Assembly: GCF_031461075.1 (NCBI RefSeq)
Contig: NZ_JAVKPK010000061.1
Location: 1-20,646, forward strand
Direction of reading: 5' to 3'
From: Methanosarcina baikalica
Lineage (GTDB): Archaea > Halobacteriota > Methanosarcinia > Methanosarcinales > Methanosarcinaceae
Length of the DNA: 20,646 bases
Positions 14,124-20,646 of the stretch are shown here, one piece after another; the first letter of the stretch is position 1, and each line of letters begins with the position of its first letter. Below the pieces are notes generated by a model. It did no database searches. It saw nothing but the letters and a program-made list of their open reading frames with translations, and was not told the DNA's origin. A program made the translations under genes and the position numbers.

Positions 14124-14603
14124 ATGACCAGCGAAATCAAAACTTGGAATGTTGTCCTCCGTTTGATCCCGCGCCCTGGGACGGAAAAGTGGTTGAATGG
14201 AACAATAAAAGGTCTATCAAGGATTCTGTTATTACGCAGTTTTACATGCCTCTAAATTCTGGAGAGGTAATAATGAGGATGAACGAGAAAGTTACCAGGG
14301 CGGGGCGGAAATGCCGGATTGGCTCTGTTTTTCCGACCATATTTCCGAAAGCAACATGGATTTTTACCTGGCTGTCGATAAAGAAGTGGACGGCGCCGAA
14401 AATGTAACATTGAACGGGAAATTCCCGAGTAAAGTGTATGAGGGAAATTTTGAAAATACTGGAGAATGGTGCCAGGATTTTGAGGCCTACGCAAAAGCCA
14501 GGGCCTGGAAGTCAAGAAATGGTACATGTGGTATACCACCTGCCCCGCCTGTGCCGAAAAGTACGGGAAAAACCATATCATGATTGTCTCCAAAGTTAAA
14601 TAA
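14124..14603 (+). pseudogene. conserved archaeal protein (GyrI-like?), three frameshifts
   Basis: A GGGTGA (14113-14118) precedes ATG 14124 (MTSEIKTW). The reading then shifts near 14140 to ECCPPFDPAPWDGKVVEWNN. It shifts again near 14303, in a G run, to EMPDWLCFSDHISE with FYLAVDKEVDGAENV. A third shift near 14500 gives LEVKKWYMWYTTCPACAEKY and a TAA at 14601-14603. Joined, the frames give about 160 coherent residues of what I loosely recall as a methanogen family with a GyrI-like small-molecule-binding fold and a CPAC motif. Each break is explained by a small deletion: loss of one copy of GAATGTT, loss of one G, and loss of one C. It is either a recent pseudogene or carries sequencing errors. 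An IS200-type element begins about 10 bp downstream. Confidence 0.7.
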
Positions 14604-14613
14604 AAATCAAATT

Positions 14614-14664
14614 GCGGGCGGCCACCCCACCCTAAAGGATGGGGTATGCTGATGGGCCGCCCGC
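14614..14664. repeat. right-end imperfect palindrome of the IS200-type element
   Basis: The outer stem GCGGGCGGCC/GGCCGCCCGC (10 bp, perfect) encloses an inner stem ACCCCA/TGGGGT with a TAAAGG loop. An 8-9 nt bulge lies on one side (14646-14654). This is the kind of structure TnpA recognises at IS200/IS605 ends. It could also terminate transcription. Confidence 0.7.
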
Positions 14665-14680
14665 CCGGTTATTCTGGCAC

Positions 14681-15142
14681 TTAGACCTCGTTAATTCTCC
14701 GTTGCCTAGACTTTAATCTATGTGATTGAACCTCTGTTCTCGGTTTTCCCTGCGACTCCTTAATGTAGTGCTTGATTGTGTCAGCAGTTACATTTCCAAC
14801 GGATCGATAGAATTTACCACTTGACCATAGACCTCCACCCCAATATCGTGTTCTCAGTTCAGGATGAAGCTTGAACAATCTGTAAGAACTGCCTCCTTTC
14901 AAGTATTGAACCACCTCTGATAGAGAGGTGCTTGGGTGGAATTCCAGGAACAGGTGAACATGATTATCTACAACTTCCAGAGCATGGATTTTGTAGCCTT
15001 TCTCTGTGCAAATATTGTGGAATATAGACTCGCAATCCTTTTTAACTCGTTTATTGTAGAATATCTTGTATCGATACTTAGGCACCAACACGATGTGGTA
15101 GGTAATTTGACCATAGCCATGGCTAAAACTGCGCAATTCCAA
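14681..15142 (-). CDS. tnpA: IS200-family Y1 HUH transposase TnpA
   Basis: The 153-residue protein has full family length. It carries the HUH metal motif H61-V-H63 (within NHVHLFLEF) and the catalytic tyrosine Y126 in DTIKHYIKES. Conserved YHIVLVPKYRY (15-25) and RYWGGGLWSSGKFYRS (99-114) support the call. TnpA nicks and joins single-stranded element ends through a 5'-phosphotyrosine. The start is TTG at 15142 behind GGATGTGAT, as in other elements of the group. All catalytic residues are intact, so it could be active. A stable leader hairpin sits directly upstream of the ribosome binding site. Confidence 0.9.
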   Translation of the reverse strand: MELRSFSHGYGQITYHIVLVPKYRYKIFYNKRVKKDCESIFHNICTEKGYKIHALEVVDNHVHLFLEFHPSTSLSEVVQYLKGGSSYRLFKLHPELRTRYWGGGLWSSGKFYRSVGNVTADTIKHYIKESQGKPRTEVQSHRLKSRQRRINEV

Positions 15143-15156
15143 CGCTTATCACATCC

Positions 15157-15188
15157 TAGCCATAGGTAGCTGGAACCACCTGTGGCTA
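15157..15188 (-). promoter_or_regulatory. leader hairpin upstream of tnpA
   Basis: TAGCCATAGGT/ACCTGTGGCTA (11 positions, one mismatch or G-U) flank a 10-nt loop and end right before the GGATGTGAT ribosome binding region. IS200 of enterobacteria limits TnpA synthesis by 5' leader structure; a similar role here is inferred. Confidence 0.45.
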
Positions 15189-15257
15189 TGGTGTCAAAAA
15201 ACTTCATTTTACAAAAAAACGATGATTGATACAGTTTAAGCGAATACAAAACAGCCA

Positions 15258-15313
15258 GCGAGGGTTCACTTCATCCCCGACCTAAAGGTCAGGGTATTCG
15301 TGACCCTCTGCGC
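15258..15313. repeat. left-end imperfect palindrome of the IS200-type element
   Basis: GAGGGT-T-CAC pairs with GTG-ACCCTC around an inner CCCCGACC-TAAA-GGTCAGGG stem, with bulges on both sides. The inner stem matches the right-end palindrome in sequence and geometry. Confidence 0.65.
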
Positions 15314-15416
15314 TCCCATAGTAATAAATTTTAATGTTGGGCTATATCTCTTCACATCTTAATATTATTTTCCAATTCAACATAATCTGAAATAGCAAAA
15401 AAGCCGAATAATATTT

Positions 15417-16205
15417 ATGTCTATAATTTCCCTGACCACAGATTTCGGAGACCTATATCCCGCAGCCATGAAAGCCGTGATTCTGGGAATTAATCCGAAT
15501 GTACGGATTATCGATGTAACTCATTCTGTGCAGCAGGCCGGAGTCCGGGAAGGGGCTTTTGCCCTCTATTCCCTTGTCCCTTATTTTCCTCAGGGAGCTG
15601 TGCATATTGGCGTTGTAGATCCCGGAGTCGGAACTTCCCGCCGAGCTCTTGCCGTAATAGCAGGCAGTGCAGGAAAGGAGCAGTTTTTCGTGGGTCCTGA
15701 CAACGGACTCCTTATTCCTGCCGCCCGCCGGCTTGGGGAAATGGAAGTATATGAAATCACAAATCCGGATCTTATGCTTAAAGCAGGCATTTCTGCAACT
15801 TTCCACGGCAGAGACATCTTCGCACCTGTAGGGGCCCACCTCTCAAAAGACACATCTATCGAGGCTGTCGGCCAGAAAGTATCGGATTTCGTTGATCTTG
15901 ACTTCGGAAATCTCGGGATTGACGGGCCCTTTATTATCGGGGAGGTTATCTTTGCAGATGGTTTTGGTAATATTATCACCAATGTCCCGCAAGAGATCAT
16001 TTTTAAGTTCTGTACCTTTGGCTCGCAGGTACAGGTAAACGGCAGACGAGTTTCCTTTGTTCAGACCTACGGTTTTGTCGGGCAGGAACAGCCTCTTGTC
16101 CTAATAGGTAGTCACGGTTTTCTGGAGATTGCGGTAAATAAAGGAAATGCTGCACTTCAGTTCGGGCTTCAAAACGGGGATCAGGTAGCAATAAAAATCA
16201 TGTAA
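15417..16205 (+). CDS. SAM hydrolase, adenosine-forming (DUF62 / SAM hydroxide adenosyltransferase)
   Basis: The 262-residue protein splits S-adenosylmethionine to adenosine and methionine using an activated water. The N-terminal motif TTDFGD (7-12), VVDPGVGTSRR (66-76), FVGPDNGLL (91-99) and TFHGRDIFAP (128-137) are all present. Residues D68, R75 and H130 correspond to the D68-R75-H127 catalytic set of the Pyrococcus enzyme. The C-terminal domain (about 165-262) has the GEVIFADGFGNIITN strand typical of the family. No Shine-Dalgarno is seen before ATG 15417, so a leaderless or near-leaderless mRNA is possible. The cellular purpose in archaea is not settled. The gene stands alone, followed by a terminator-like hairpin. 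Confidence 0.9.
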   Translation: MSIISLTTDFGDLYPAAMKAVILGINPNVRIIDVTHSVQQAGVREGAFALYSLVPYFPQGAVHIGVVDPGVGTSRRALAVIAGSAGKEQFFVGPDNGLLIPAARRLGEMEVYEITNPDLMLKAGISATFHGRDIFAPVGAHLSKDTSIEAVGQKVSDFVDLDFGNLGIDGPFIIGEVIFADGFGNIITNVPQEIIFKFCTFGSQVQVNGRRVSFVQTYGFVGQEQPLVLIGSHGFLEIAVNKGNAALQFGLQNGDQVAIKIM

Positions 16206-16206
16206 A

Positions 16207-16275
16207 AAGCCGGTATCAGACTTGAAATATCTTTTAAGCGGGATCGAGACCTGTTCGATAGTCACTTTCCGGCTT
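16207..16275 (+). terminator. stem-loop after the SAM hydrolase gene
   Basis: AAGCCGG (16207-16213) pairs with CCGGCTT (16269-16275), followed by CATTTTTC. Inside is a second stem, ATCGA/TCGAT (16243-16247 and 16255-16259). The arrangement suits a terminator with an extended structured loop; a small RNA cannot be excluded. Confidence 0.45.
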
Positions 16276-16340
16276 CATTTTTCGTAGAGATTATTTGCTG
16301 TTCTTTCCCAGAAGTAGACTTGGGTTCAATTCAGCGGAAT

Positions 16341-16350
16341 TTATATATAA
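16341..16350 (+). promoter_or_regulatory. TATA box of the HEAT-repeat gene
   Basis: TTATATATAA lies 29-38 nt before the ATG at 16379. It shows that the longer frame beginning at 16295 cannot be the mature start. Confidence 0.6.
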
Positions 16351-16378
16351 TTCTCTGAGTACAAGCAGCCTGTTAAAT

Positions 16379-17860
16379 ATGAAACTGACTGATCTGAAAA
16401 CTTACAAACTGGAAGTTTTCTTTATTTTTGCTCTGGTTATTTTGAGTTTTTTTACCCTTTCCGGAAATGAAAGTACAGGCAATTCCGCTGCCAGTACTGC
16501 GGGGACTTTCTGGCTTCCCTCTGCTGTGATGCAGTCCGTAGCTGCACTATATGCCGTATTTATTGCCATTTTCGTGTTATCCTTGCAGAACAACAGGGAC
16601 AACATCAACTCGATTGCAAACCGTATAAAGCCGCCTCTGAAAATAGTATCATATACATCAGCGGGTACGATATATTTTAATGGACTGATATTGATCGTCT
16701 TTAGCCTTGGCGCCTTTTCCGAAACTAAAATGAAATTTATGCTATTTTCTTCTCTCGTTTCAATGGTTCTATCCCTTATAGCCATTGTTTATTCTTCTAT
16801 GAACCTGTTAAGCGATGTTTCGGGTTTAAAGACCTCATCGGAAAAGTATTCCGCTATTTCAAATCTTCTTAGAGGGCAGGAAGGAAATCCTGCAAACTTG
16901 ATGAACAAAAACAGAAAAGATACGGATTTCTGCATTAAGGCTCTGGATGACGAGAATCCTGAAGTCAGGGCAATTGCAGCCGAAACCCTGGGACAGATAA
17001 AAGACCCGAGAGCAGTGGATGCGCTTCTCAGGCTCCTTGAGGATAACAATTCAGGTGTGAGAACCGCTACATTCAGAGCCCTCGGAAAGATAGGGACTGA
17101 AAATACAGTAAAACCACTAATCAAACAATTGGAAGCAGATAAAAATCCTGAATTCAGAATATGTGCCATAGAAGCCCTCGGAAATTTAAATGATAAACTG
17201 GCAATTGAACCCTTACTCAAAAGCCTGGAGGATAAAGTCCCTGAGGTCAGGATAGCCGCAGTCCGTTCATTGGGAATCCTGGGTAATGAGAGAGCTGAAG
17301 AAGCACTTATTGTAAAATTGGATCAGAGCAACCAGGAACTTCAGAAGCAGATGATATTGGCTCTCGGAAAAATAGGAGGCAAAAAAGCAGTTGAGGCGCT
17401 TATCCGCAAACTGGAAGATAAGGACCCCGATATTCGGAAGTGTACTGCCGAATCCCTTGGGAAACTGGGGAATTTACGGTCAGTAGACCCTCTTCTCAGA
17501 TGCCTGGAAGACAAAATTCCCGAAGTAAGAAATGCTGCTGCATACTCTCTGGGAACTCTCAGAACTAATAAAGCAGTAGATGCTCTTGTGGAAATGCTGG
17601 CAGAAGGAGACTCTGAACTTCGGATTACTGCAGTTTATGCCCTTGGCAGTATAGGCAGTCTAAGAGTAGTCGAGCCCCTTCTTGGAATTCTGGACGACAG
17701 CAACCCCTGGGTAAGGCGATATGCCGCAGAAGCCCTCGGCAAAATCGGAGATCAAAGGGCAACAGCTCCTCTTGTCAAAAACTTAAATGACCCTGACCCT
17801 GAAGTCAGGTGGGCTGCGGCTGAAGCCTTAAGATTGCTGGATAAACGGAACCCCAGTTAA
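16379..17860 (+). CDS. membrane-anchored HEAT-repeat (PBS-lyase type) protein
   Basis: The 493-residue protein has two parts. Residues 10-145 hold four membrane helices (about 11-28, 45-68, 92-113, 119-143). From 184 to 490 there are ten consecutive 31-32-residue HEAT/PBS-lyase repeats with the consensus PLLKxLEDxxPEVRxAAAxALGxIGDxRAVD. Repeats 3 and 5 are the most divergent. Repeats of this type form a curved scaffold for protein-protein contacts, so this looks like a membrane-tethered adaptor. No catalytic motif is present and the partner is unknown. Helix orientation suggests the repeats are cytoplasmic. The start at 16379 was chosen from the TATA box position. The gene appears monocistronic, facing the radical SAM gene across a terminator region. 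Confidence 0.85.
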   Translation: MKLTDLKTYKLEVFFIFALVILSFFTLSGNESTGNSAASTAGTFWLPSAVMQSVAALYAVFIAIFVLSLQNNRDNINSIANRIKPPLKIVSYTSAGTIYFNGLILIVFSLGAFSETKMKFMLFSSLVSMVLSLIAIVYSSMNLLSDVSGLKTSSEKYSAISNLLRGQEGNPANLMNKNRKDTDFCIKALDDENPEVRAIAAETLGQIKDPRAVDALLRLLEDNNSGVRTATFRALGKIGTENTVKPLIKQLEADKNPEFRICAIEALGNLNDKLAIEPLLKSLEDKVPEVRIAAVRSLGILGNERAEEALIVKLDQSNQELQKQMILALGKIGGKKAVEALIRKLEDKDPDIRKCTAESLGKLGNLRSVDPLLRCLEDKIPEVRNAAAYSLGTLRTNKAVDALVEMLAEGDSELRITAVYALGSIGSLRVVEPLLGILDDSNPWVRRYAAEALGKIGDQRATAPLVKNLNDPDPEVRWAAAEALRLLDKRNPS

Positions 17861-17919
17861 AGAAACCTTCTGGAGTCCAGAGGAGCAATTTGGTAGAAAA
17901 ACCGTAATTTTTTAAATTC

Positions 17920-18010
17920 GTCCGCTCAAGCGAAAAACAATCTTATCTCGCATAAGTTAGTCCGTTTGAGCGTAATAAGGTTCTAATCAATAAATTAGCC
18001 CTCTTGAGCG
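17920..18010. repeat. three spaced copies of GTCCG-T-GAGCG
   Basis: GTCCGCTCAAGCG (17920-17932), GTCCGTTTGAGCG (17960-17972) and GCCCTCTTGAGCG (17998-18010) recur at 40- and 38-bp intervals, with AT-rich spacers containing ATAAATTAG-like sequence. They lie in the gap between convergent genes. Confidence 0.5.
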
Positions 18011-18029
18011 CAGCGAAAAGGGCAGCGTA

Positions 18030-18066
18030 CTCCCGAGGCGCAATTCGGGAAGCGAAACTCGGGGAG
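18030..18066. terminator. bidirectional terminator hairpin
   Basis: CTCCCGAG (18030-18037) pairs with CTCGGGGAG (18058-18066) with one bulged G, 12 bp from the radical SAM stop and 170 bp after the HEAT gene. A smaller GCCCT/AGGGC stem precedes it. The position between convergent genes suits termination from both sides. Confidence 0.5.
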
Positions 18067-18077
18067 AGCATCGGCCC

Positions 18078-19070
18078 TCACATCCACTCGTAATGCATCA
18101 AAACTTCGGGGTTAAAACTCTGCATCAAGCTGTTTTCCGTATACCCGAAAAAGAGACAACCTTTACAGTTATGTACAATTTCTTTTCTGCGCTCTTCCGA
18201 GTTTTCCCAAACACTCTCAAAGCCGTCCCACATCACGTTTCCGAGAGGTTCATTCTGCGCGCGGCATGTCTCCAGAGTGCCGTCATGCGTTACATTCAGA
18301 ATAATCCCGCTGGCCCTGCACCTGTAGTCCATTTCCCTGTCTCTGACCATTCTGAGGTAGGTGTTGGAATTAATGATCGGATAACGCTGTTTTTTAAGCT
18401 CGATTATACGGTCAACTGTACTGCGGAATTTTTCCGTATCACGGATTCCGATCTCGTTCCAGATCTCTTCACTGATTCCGGGAAACTCGTGGACAGGCTC
18501 GAAGGAAACTTTTACTCTCAGCTTTTTTGCAAGCAAAATAAGGGTCTCGATATCATCCAGATTTTTTCCTGTGAGTACGCAGTTCATCAGGATAGGATTT
18601 TTCTGTTTCTGAAGCTTTCTAACCTCAATAGCTTTTTTTAAGCCCTTCAACAAAGTTTCGAAATCCATCCGACGGATTTCTTTATAACTCTTTATCCCGT
18701 CTACGGAAACCGAAAGGTAATCCACGTTTTCCAGTTCCTCCGCTCTTTCGTAGAGCAGCTTTCCGTTTGTGACCATGGAAGTCACCATCCCTATTTTTTT
18801 GGCGTGAGCCATAATCTGTGGCAGGTCCTTTCTTAGAAGAGGTTCTACGGTCCAGGCATTGTAGACTCCAATCCCGAATTCTCTTGCATCGTCTAATAGC
18901 TTGAAAACGTCTTCTTTTGCCGGTTCTTCTCCAGTTTTCTTCCAGTATTCACAAAAAGTGCAGCGCATATTGCAGCGAGCATTTACACCGTGAGAAAGGA
19001 CAAAAGGACGCTTTCTTACTCGAATCTGCCACAGAGCCTTCGAAGCCAGGATGGGGTTAAGGCGGGACAT
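18078..19070 (-). CDS. radical SAM protein with SPASM-like C-terminus
   Basis: The 330-residue enzyme carries the radical SAM cluster motif C33-NMR-C37-TF-C40 and a TIM-barrel-like body with SVSVDGIKSYKEIR (119-133) and FEPVHEFPG (190-198). The C-terminal cysteines C251, C269, C302 and C305 could bind an auxiliary iron-sulfur cluster as in SPASM/twitch enzymes (THDGTLETCRAQNEPLGNV, then CKGC). The usual GGEPLLR SAM-contacting motif is altered to NAWTVEPLLR (71-80). SPASM proteins modify peptides or act as anaerobic sulfatase-maturing or coenzyme-synthesis enzymes. No peptide substrate gene or partner lies adjacent, so the reaction is open. No strong Shine-Dalgarno precedes the ATG; GAGATCTC sits directly upstream. 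Confidence 0.85.
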   Translation of the reverse strand: MSRLNPILASKALWQIRVRKRPFVLSHGVNARCNMRCTFCEYWKKTGEEPAKEDVFKLLDDAREFGIGVYNAWTVEPLLRKDLPQIMAHAKKIGMVTSMVTNGKLLYERAEELENVDYLSVSVDGIKSYKEIRRMDFETLLKGLKKAIEVRKLQKQKNPILMNCVLTGKNLDDIETLILLAKKLRVKVSFEPVHEFPGISEEIWNEIGIRDTEKFRSTVDRIIELKKQRYPIINSNTYLRMVRDREMDYRCRASGIILNVTHDGTLETCRAQNEPLGNVMWDGFESVWENSEERRKEIVHNCKGCLFFGYTENSLMQSFNPEVLMHYEWM

Positions 19071-19353
19071 AGAGATCTCTTATCTATTTTTTTGCAGAAG
19101 ATTGCTTATTATTCATTAAGCTTTTCTATTATAACCTTTTTGCGGAAAGCTAATTTCCAACGTTCATTTCCGACTCTGTTTAGCTTATTGATTTATGAAC
19201 CGAAGTTCATAATAATTTGTTGAACCATTTAATACCTAAAGAGTGAATAGATATGATATTAAAGTAAGCTAAGTCAGAATTATCCGCCAAAAATCCTATG
19301 GAAAATTTCTAGTAAGTGAATAAAAATTGAGTTAACTGCTAATTTACTCATAA

Positions 19354-19992
19354 CTAATTTTGAGTAGACCCAACAGTTACCGGATTTAAAACGTTTCCAT
19401 GATTCCTGTAAGTTATTGCACTAACTAAAAAACATATTCCTATAATCGGCATCAAAATGCACCAATTAAATAATGTAGGAACGACAACAGTGTTAAAAGT
19501 AGGCCACCCTTCAGAAAGTGCATGTGAAAGTCCACTGAGCGTGAAGAAAAGGAGTAACATCGAAAGCATACTCGCTACAGATGAAACTGCAAGATATGCA
19601 TTCATCGAGTCAGGATGTCTATCCATAGATAAGAAGACTAGTGCCGAGAACGGGGACAGTAACGTCATTAGTGTCATCACGAGTGTTTCTGCGATGCCGA
19701 TGTGGTCACTAAGAAGTTCTCTACCACTAAAAATAATCCAAAAATTTACGATGATCAGTATAAATAGAGAAATACATAATGGGACTGCCAGATACCATCT
19801 GGGTAGTACTTTTCTTGCTTCCACCAAAAAAAGAACGGAACCCAAAAACGAAATAATGCTCAATAACTCTGTCAAGTCCCCGAAAGAAAGTATTGTGACA
19901 GATATTGACCAAAGTATACAACTTATTAAGACTGCAGCCCAGTAAAACATAAAGATAGCAGACATCAATGCCAGTGCGATTTTTATCCTCAT
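19354..19992 (-). CDS. six-helix integral membrane protein, function unknown
   Basis: I take the ATG at 19992 as the start, giving 212 residues (MRIKIALALMSAIFMF). The frame is open back to a GTG at 20037, but that stretch contains a TATA-like TATATTTTA (about 20008-20018). About six hydrophobic helices can be drawn (about 4-36, 40-58, 66-88, 97-122, 131-157, 167-195), with short charged loops and a polar C-terminal tail. No conserved catalytic motif is seen. I do not recognise a family. The gap of 283 bp before the radical SAM gene, and the separate TATA box, suggest its own transcript. Confidence 0.65.
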   Translation of the reverse strand: MRIKIALALMSAIFMFYWAAVLISCILWSISVTILSFGDLTELLSIISFLGSVLFLVEARKVLPRWYLAVPLCISLFILIIVNFWIIFSGRELLSDHIGIAETLVMTLMTLLSPFSALVFLSMDRHPDSMNAYLAVSSVASMLSMLLLFFTLSGLSHALSEGWPTFNTVVVPTLFNWCILMPIIGICFLVSAITYRNHGNVLNPVTVGSTQN

Positions 19993-20033
19993 TAAATCAT
20001 CGCCATAAAATATAAAAATCGGGTGAAAATTGT

Positions 20034-20180
20034 TCACCCTATCAGGTCATAGAATTCGGTTATTGATCCTTCGTCTCCTGCTGCACTATCTACAACCCTC
20101 AGCCGCCAGTTGTGCACATTCTGGGCGCCTTCCACGTGTACTGAAAGCTGGAGGTTACTTCCTCTCTGATGGTCCCATAT
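20034..20180 (-). pseudogene. gene fragment resembling the C-terminal end of a P-domain-like secreted protein
   Basis: One frame gives 48 codons ending at TGA (20034-20036). It contains QNVHNWRLRVVDSAAGDEGS, which resembles the closing strand region W-LRV-D-AAGD-G of proprotein-convertase P-domains found in secreted archaeal proteases and surface proteins. There is no start codon with a ribosome binding site, and a TAA abuts the fragment upstream. I read it as the 3' remnant of a lost surface-protein gene. The match is from memory of the domain pattern. Confidence 0.4.
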
Positions 20181-20243
20181 TTAATGTCGCTCTATTTAAT
20201 CAAGATTCACAATTTTTTAAAATTACTTCTTTCAAAAATCTTC

Positions 20244-20275
20244 TTAAGTATATGTAAAATTTACATATACTTTAA
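20244..20275. promoter_or_regulatory. 13-bp near-perfect palindrome, possible operator
   Basis: AAGTATATGTAAA and TTTACATATACTT flank a single A (20246-20272), with TTAA continuing outside. It is a very strong dyad, compact enough for a dimeric winged-helix or ribbon-helix-helix regulator. It lies upstream of the gene fragment and about 250 bp from the six-helix protein on the minus strand. Confidence 0.45.
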
Positions 20276-20646
20276 ACAGTTAGCTCCGAGATTATAAATT
20301 AGTTTCTACTGACATATTTAATTCAGCAAACAATTAAAAATAATGAGTCAGTTTCAAAATCTCAGTTTATATCTTTTGACGAGTATACTTCAGTAATTTC
20401 TTATTTGCTTCTTTGGATACTGGATTTTGGAGAATCAGTCTTTTTTAAATTACAGAAAATAATCTAAAAAAATTTTCAATTATTCAGACTAAAAATGAGT
20501 TTTGGTGTCGTCTCTCCAATAACCCTATTATTGCTTTTAGTCTCGTCATATTCTGTTTTTATAAGTCAAATAAAAGGGATATTATATTGTAGTGCAGAGA
20601 ATCAAGTAGAAAAGATAAATATTTTTAGAAAATGAAGAATTTTAAG
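20276..20646. other. AT-rich terminal stretch, no supported gene
   Basis: The only frame of note is a 38-codon hydrophobic one at 20495-20611 (+), starting MSFGVVSPITLLLLL, with no ribosome binding site. I see no RNA gene, repeat or insertion end. The stretch may be promoter-side DNA of a gene beyond the window. Confidence 0.4.

Larger units (their letters stand above)
14611..15316 (-). mobile_element. IS200/IS605-type insertion sequence, about 700 bp
   Basis: The element consists of a single TnpA gene on the minus strand between two imperfect subterminal palindromes that share the inner sequence CCCC-ACC-TAAA-GG-GGGGTAT. No tnpB accompanies it and no target duplication is expected for this peel-and-paste mechanism. 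The exact ends are uncertain by several bases on each side. Confidence 0.8.

Noticed and set aside
16295..16378. Longer start for the HEAT-repeat protein at 16295
   Set aside because: The TATA box at 16341-16350 lies inside this extension, and the membrane helix begins properly after the ATG at 16379.
20030..20257. Plus-strand 75-codon frame at the right end
   Set aside because: It runs antisense to the P-domain-like fragment and through the palindrome, with no ribosome binding site.

Overview
The window reads as archaeal DNA, most likely from a Methanosarcina-type methanogen. Genes are preceded by AT-rich TATA boxes rather than -35/-10 promoters. The gene set also fits: a HerA-like ATPase, a stand-alone isopropylmalate-isomerase small subunit next to a beta-decarboxylating dehydrogenase, a SAM hydrolase of the DUF62 family, a membrane HEAT-repeat protein and decayed insertion sequences. 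The assignment comes from gene content and style; no marker gene proves it.

Layout. 1-2480 is an AT-rich, decayed accessory stretch. It holds two tiny minus-strand ORFs, an orphan 113-residue gene flanked by IS6-like terminal sequences, a 124-bp MITE with a TAA target duplication sitting in a truncated NAD(P)H-quinone reductase gene, and a hairpin-rich segment that may be a group II intron remnant. 2483-5719 is a plus-strand housekeeping block: HerA-like ATPase, LeuD-type isomerase subunit, and an IPMDH/D-malate-type dehydrogenase. 5958-13736 is a minus-strand nickel/peptide-type ABC importer. Its order in the direction of transcription is binding protein 2, binding protein 1, permease B, permease C, ATPase D, ATPase E. 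14124-15316 holds a frameshifted conserved gene and an IS200-type element. 15417-17860 encodes the SAM hydrolase and the membrane HEAT protein. 18078-19070 (minus) is a radical SAM protein with a C-terminal cysteine cluster. 19354-20180 (minus) is a six-helix membrane protein preceded by a P-domain-like gene scrap. The last 370 bp are AT-rich and apparently non-coding.

The strongest unexpected signal is in the ABC importer. Both solute-binding protein genes can only encode their N-terminal membrane anchor if translation starts at an AUU codon. In both, the AUU follows a strong Shine-Dalgarno sequence by exactly 7 nt and is directly preceded by an in-frame UAA. Both genes also carry a 39-bp dyad (GTRWTACTAA - TTAGTAWTAC half-sites) placed exactly 15 bp upstream of a matching TATA box, and both have a predicted 5' leader of about 140-165 nt. 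This looks like one regulon with joint transcriptional control and deliberately weak or regulated translation initiation. A third possible AUU start occurs in a tiny ORF at 8-175.

Other points of interest are a four-copy 23-bp tandem repeat between binding protein 1 and the permease genes, IS200 ends and a 5' leader hairpin, and substrate-specificity motifs that argue against a coenzyme-B (homoaconitase) role for the LeuD-like subunit.
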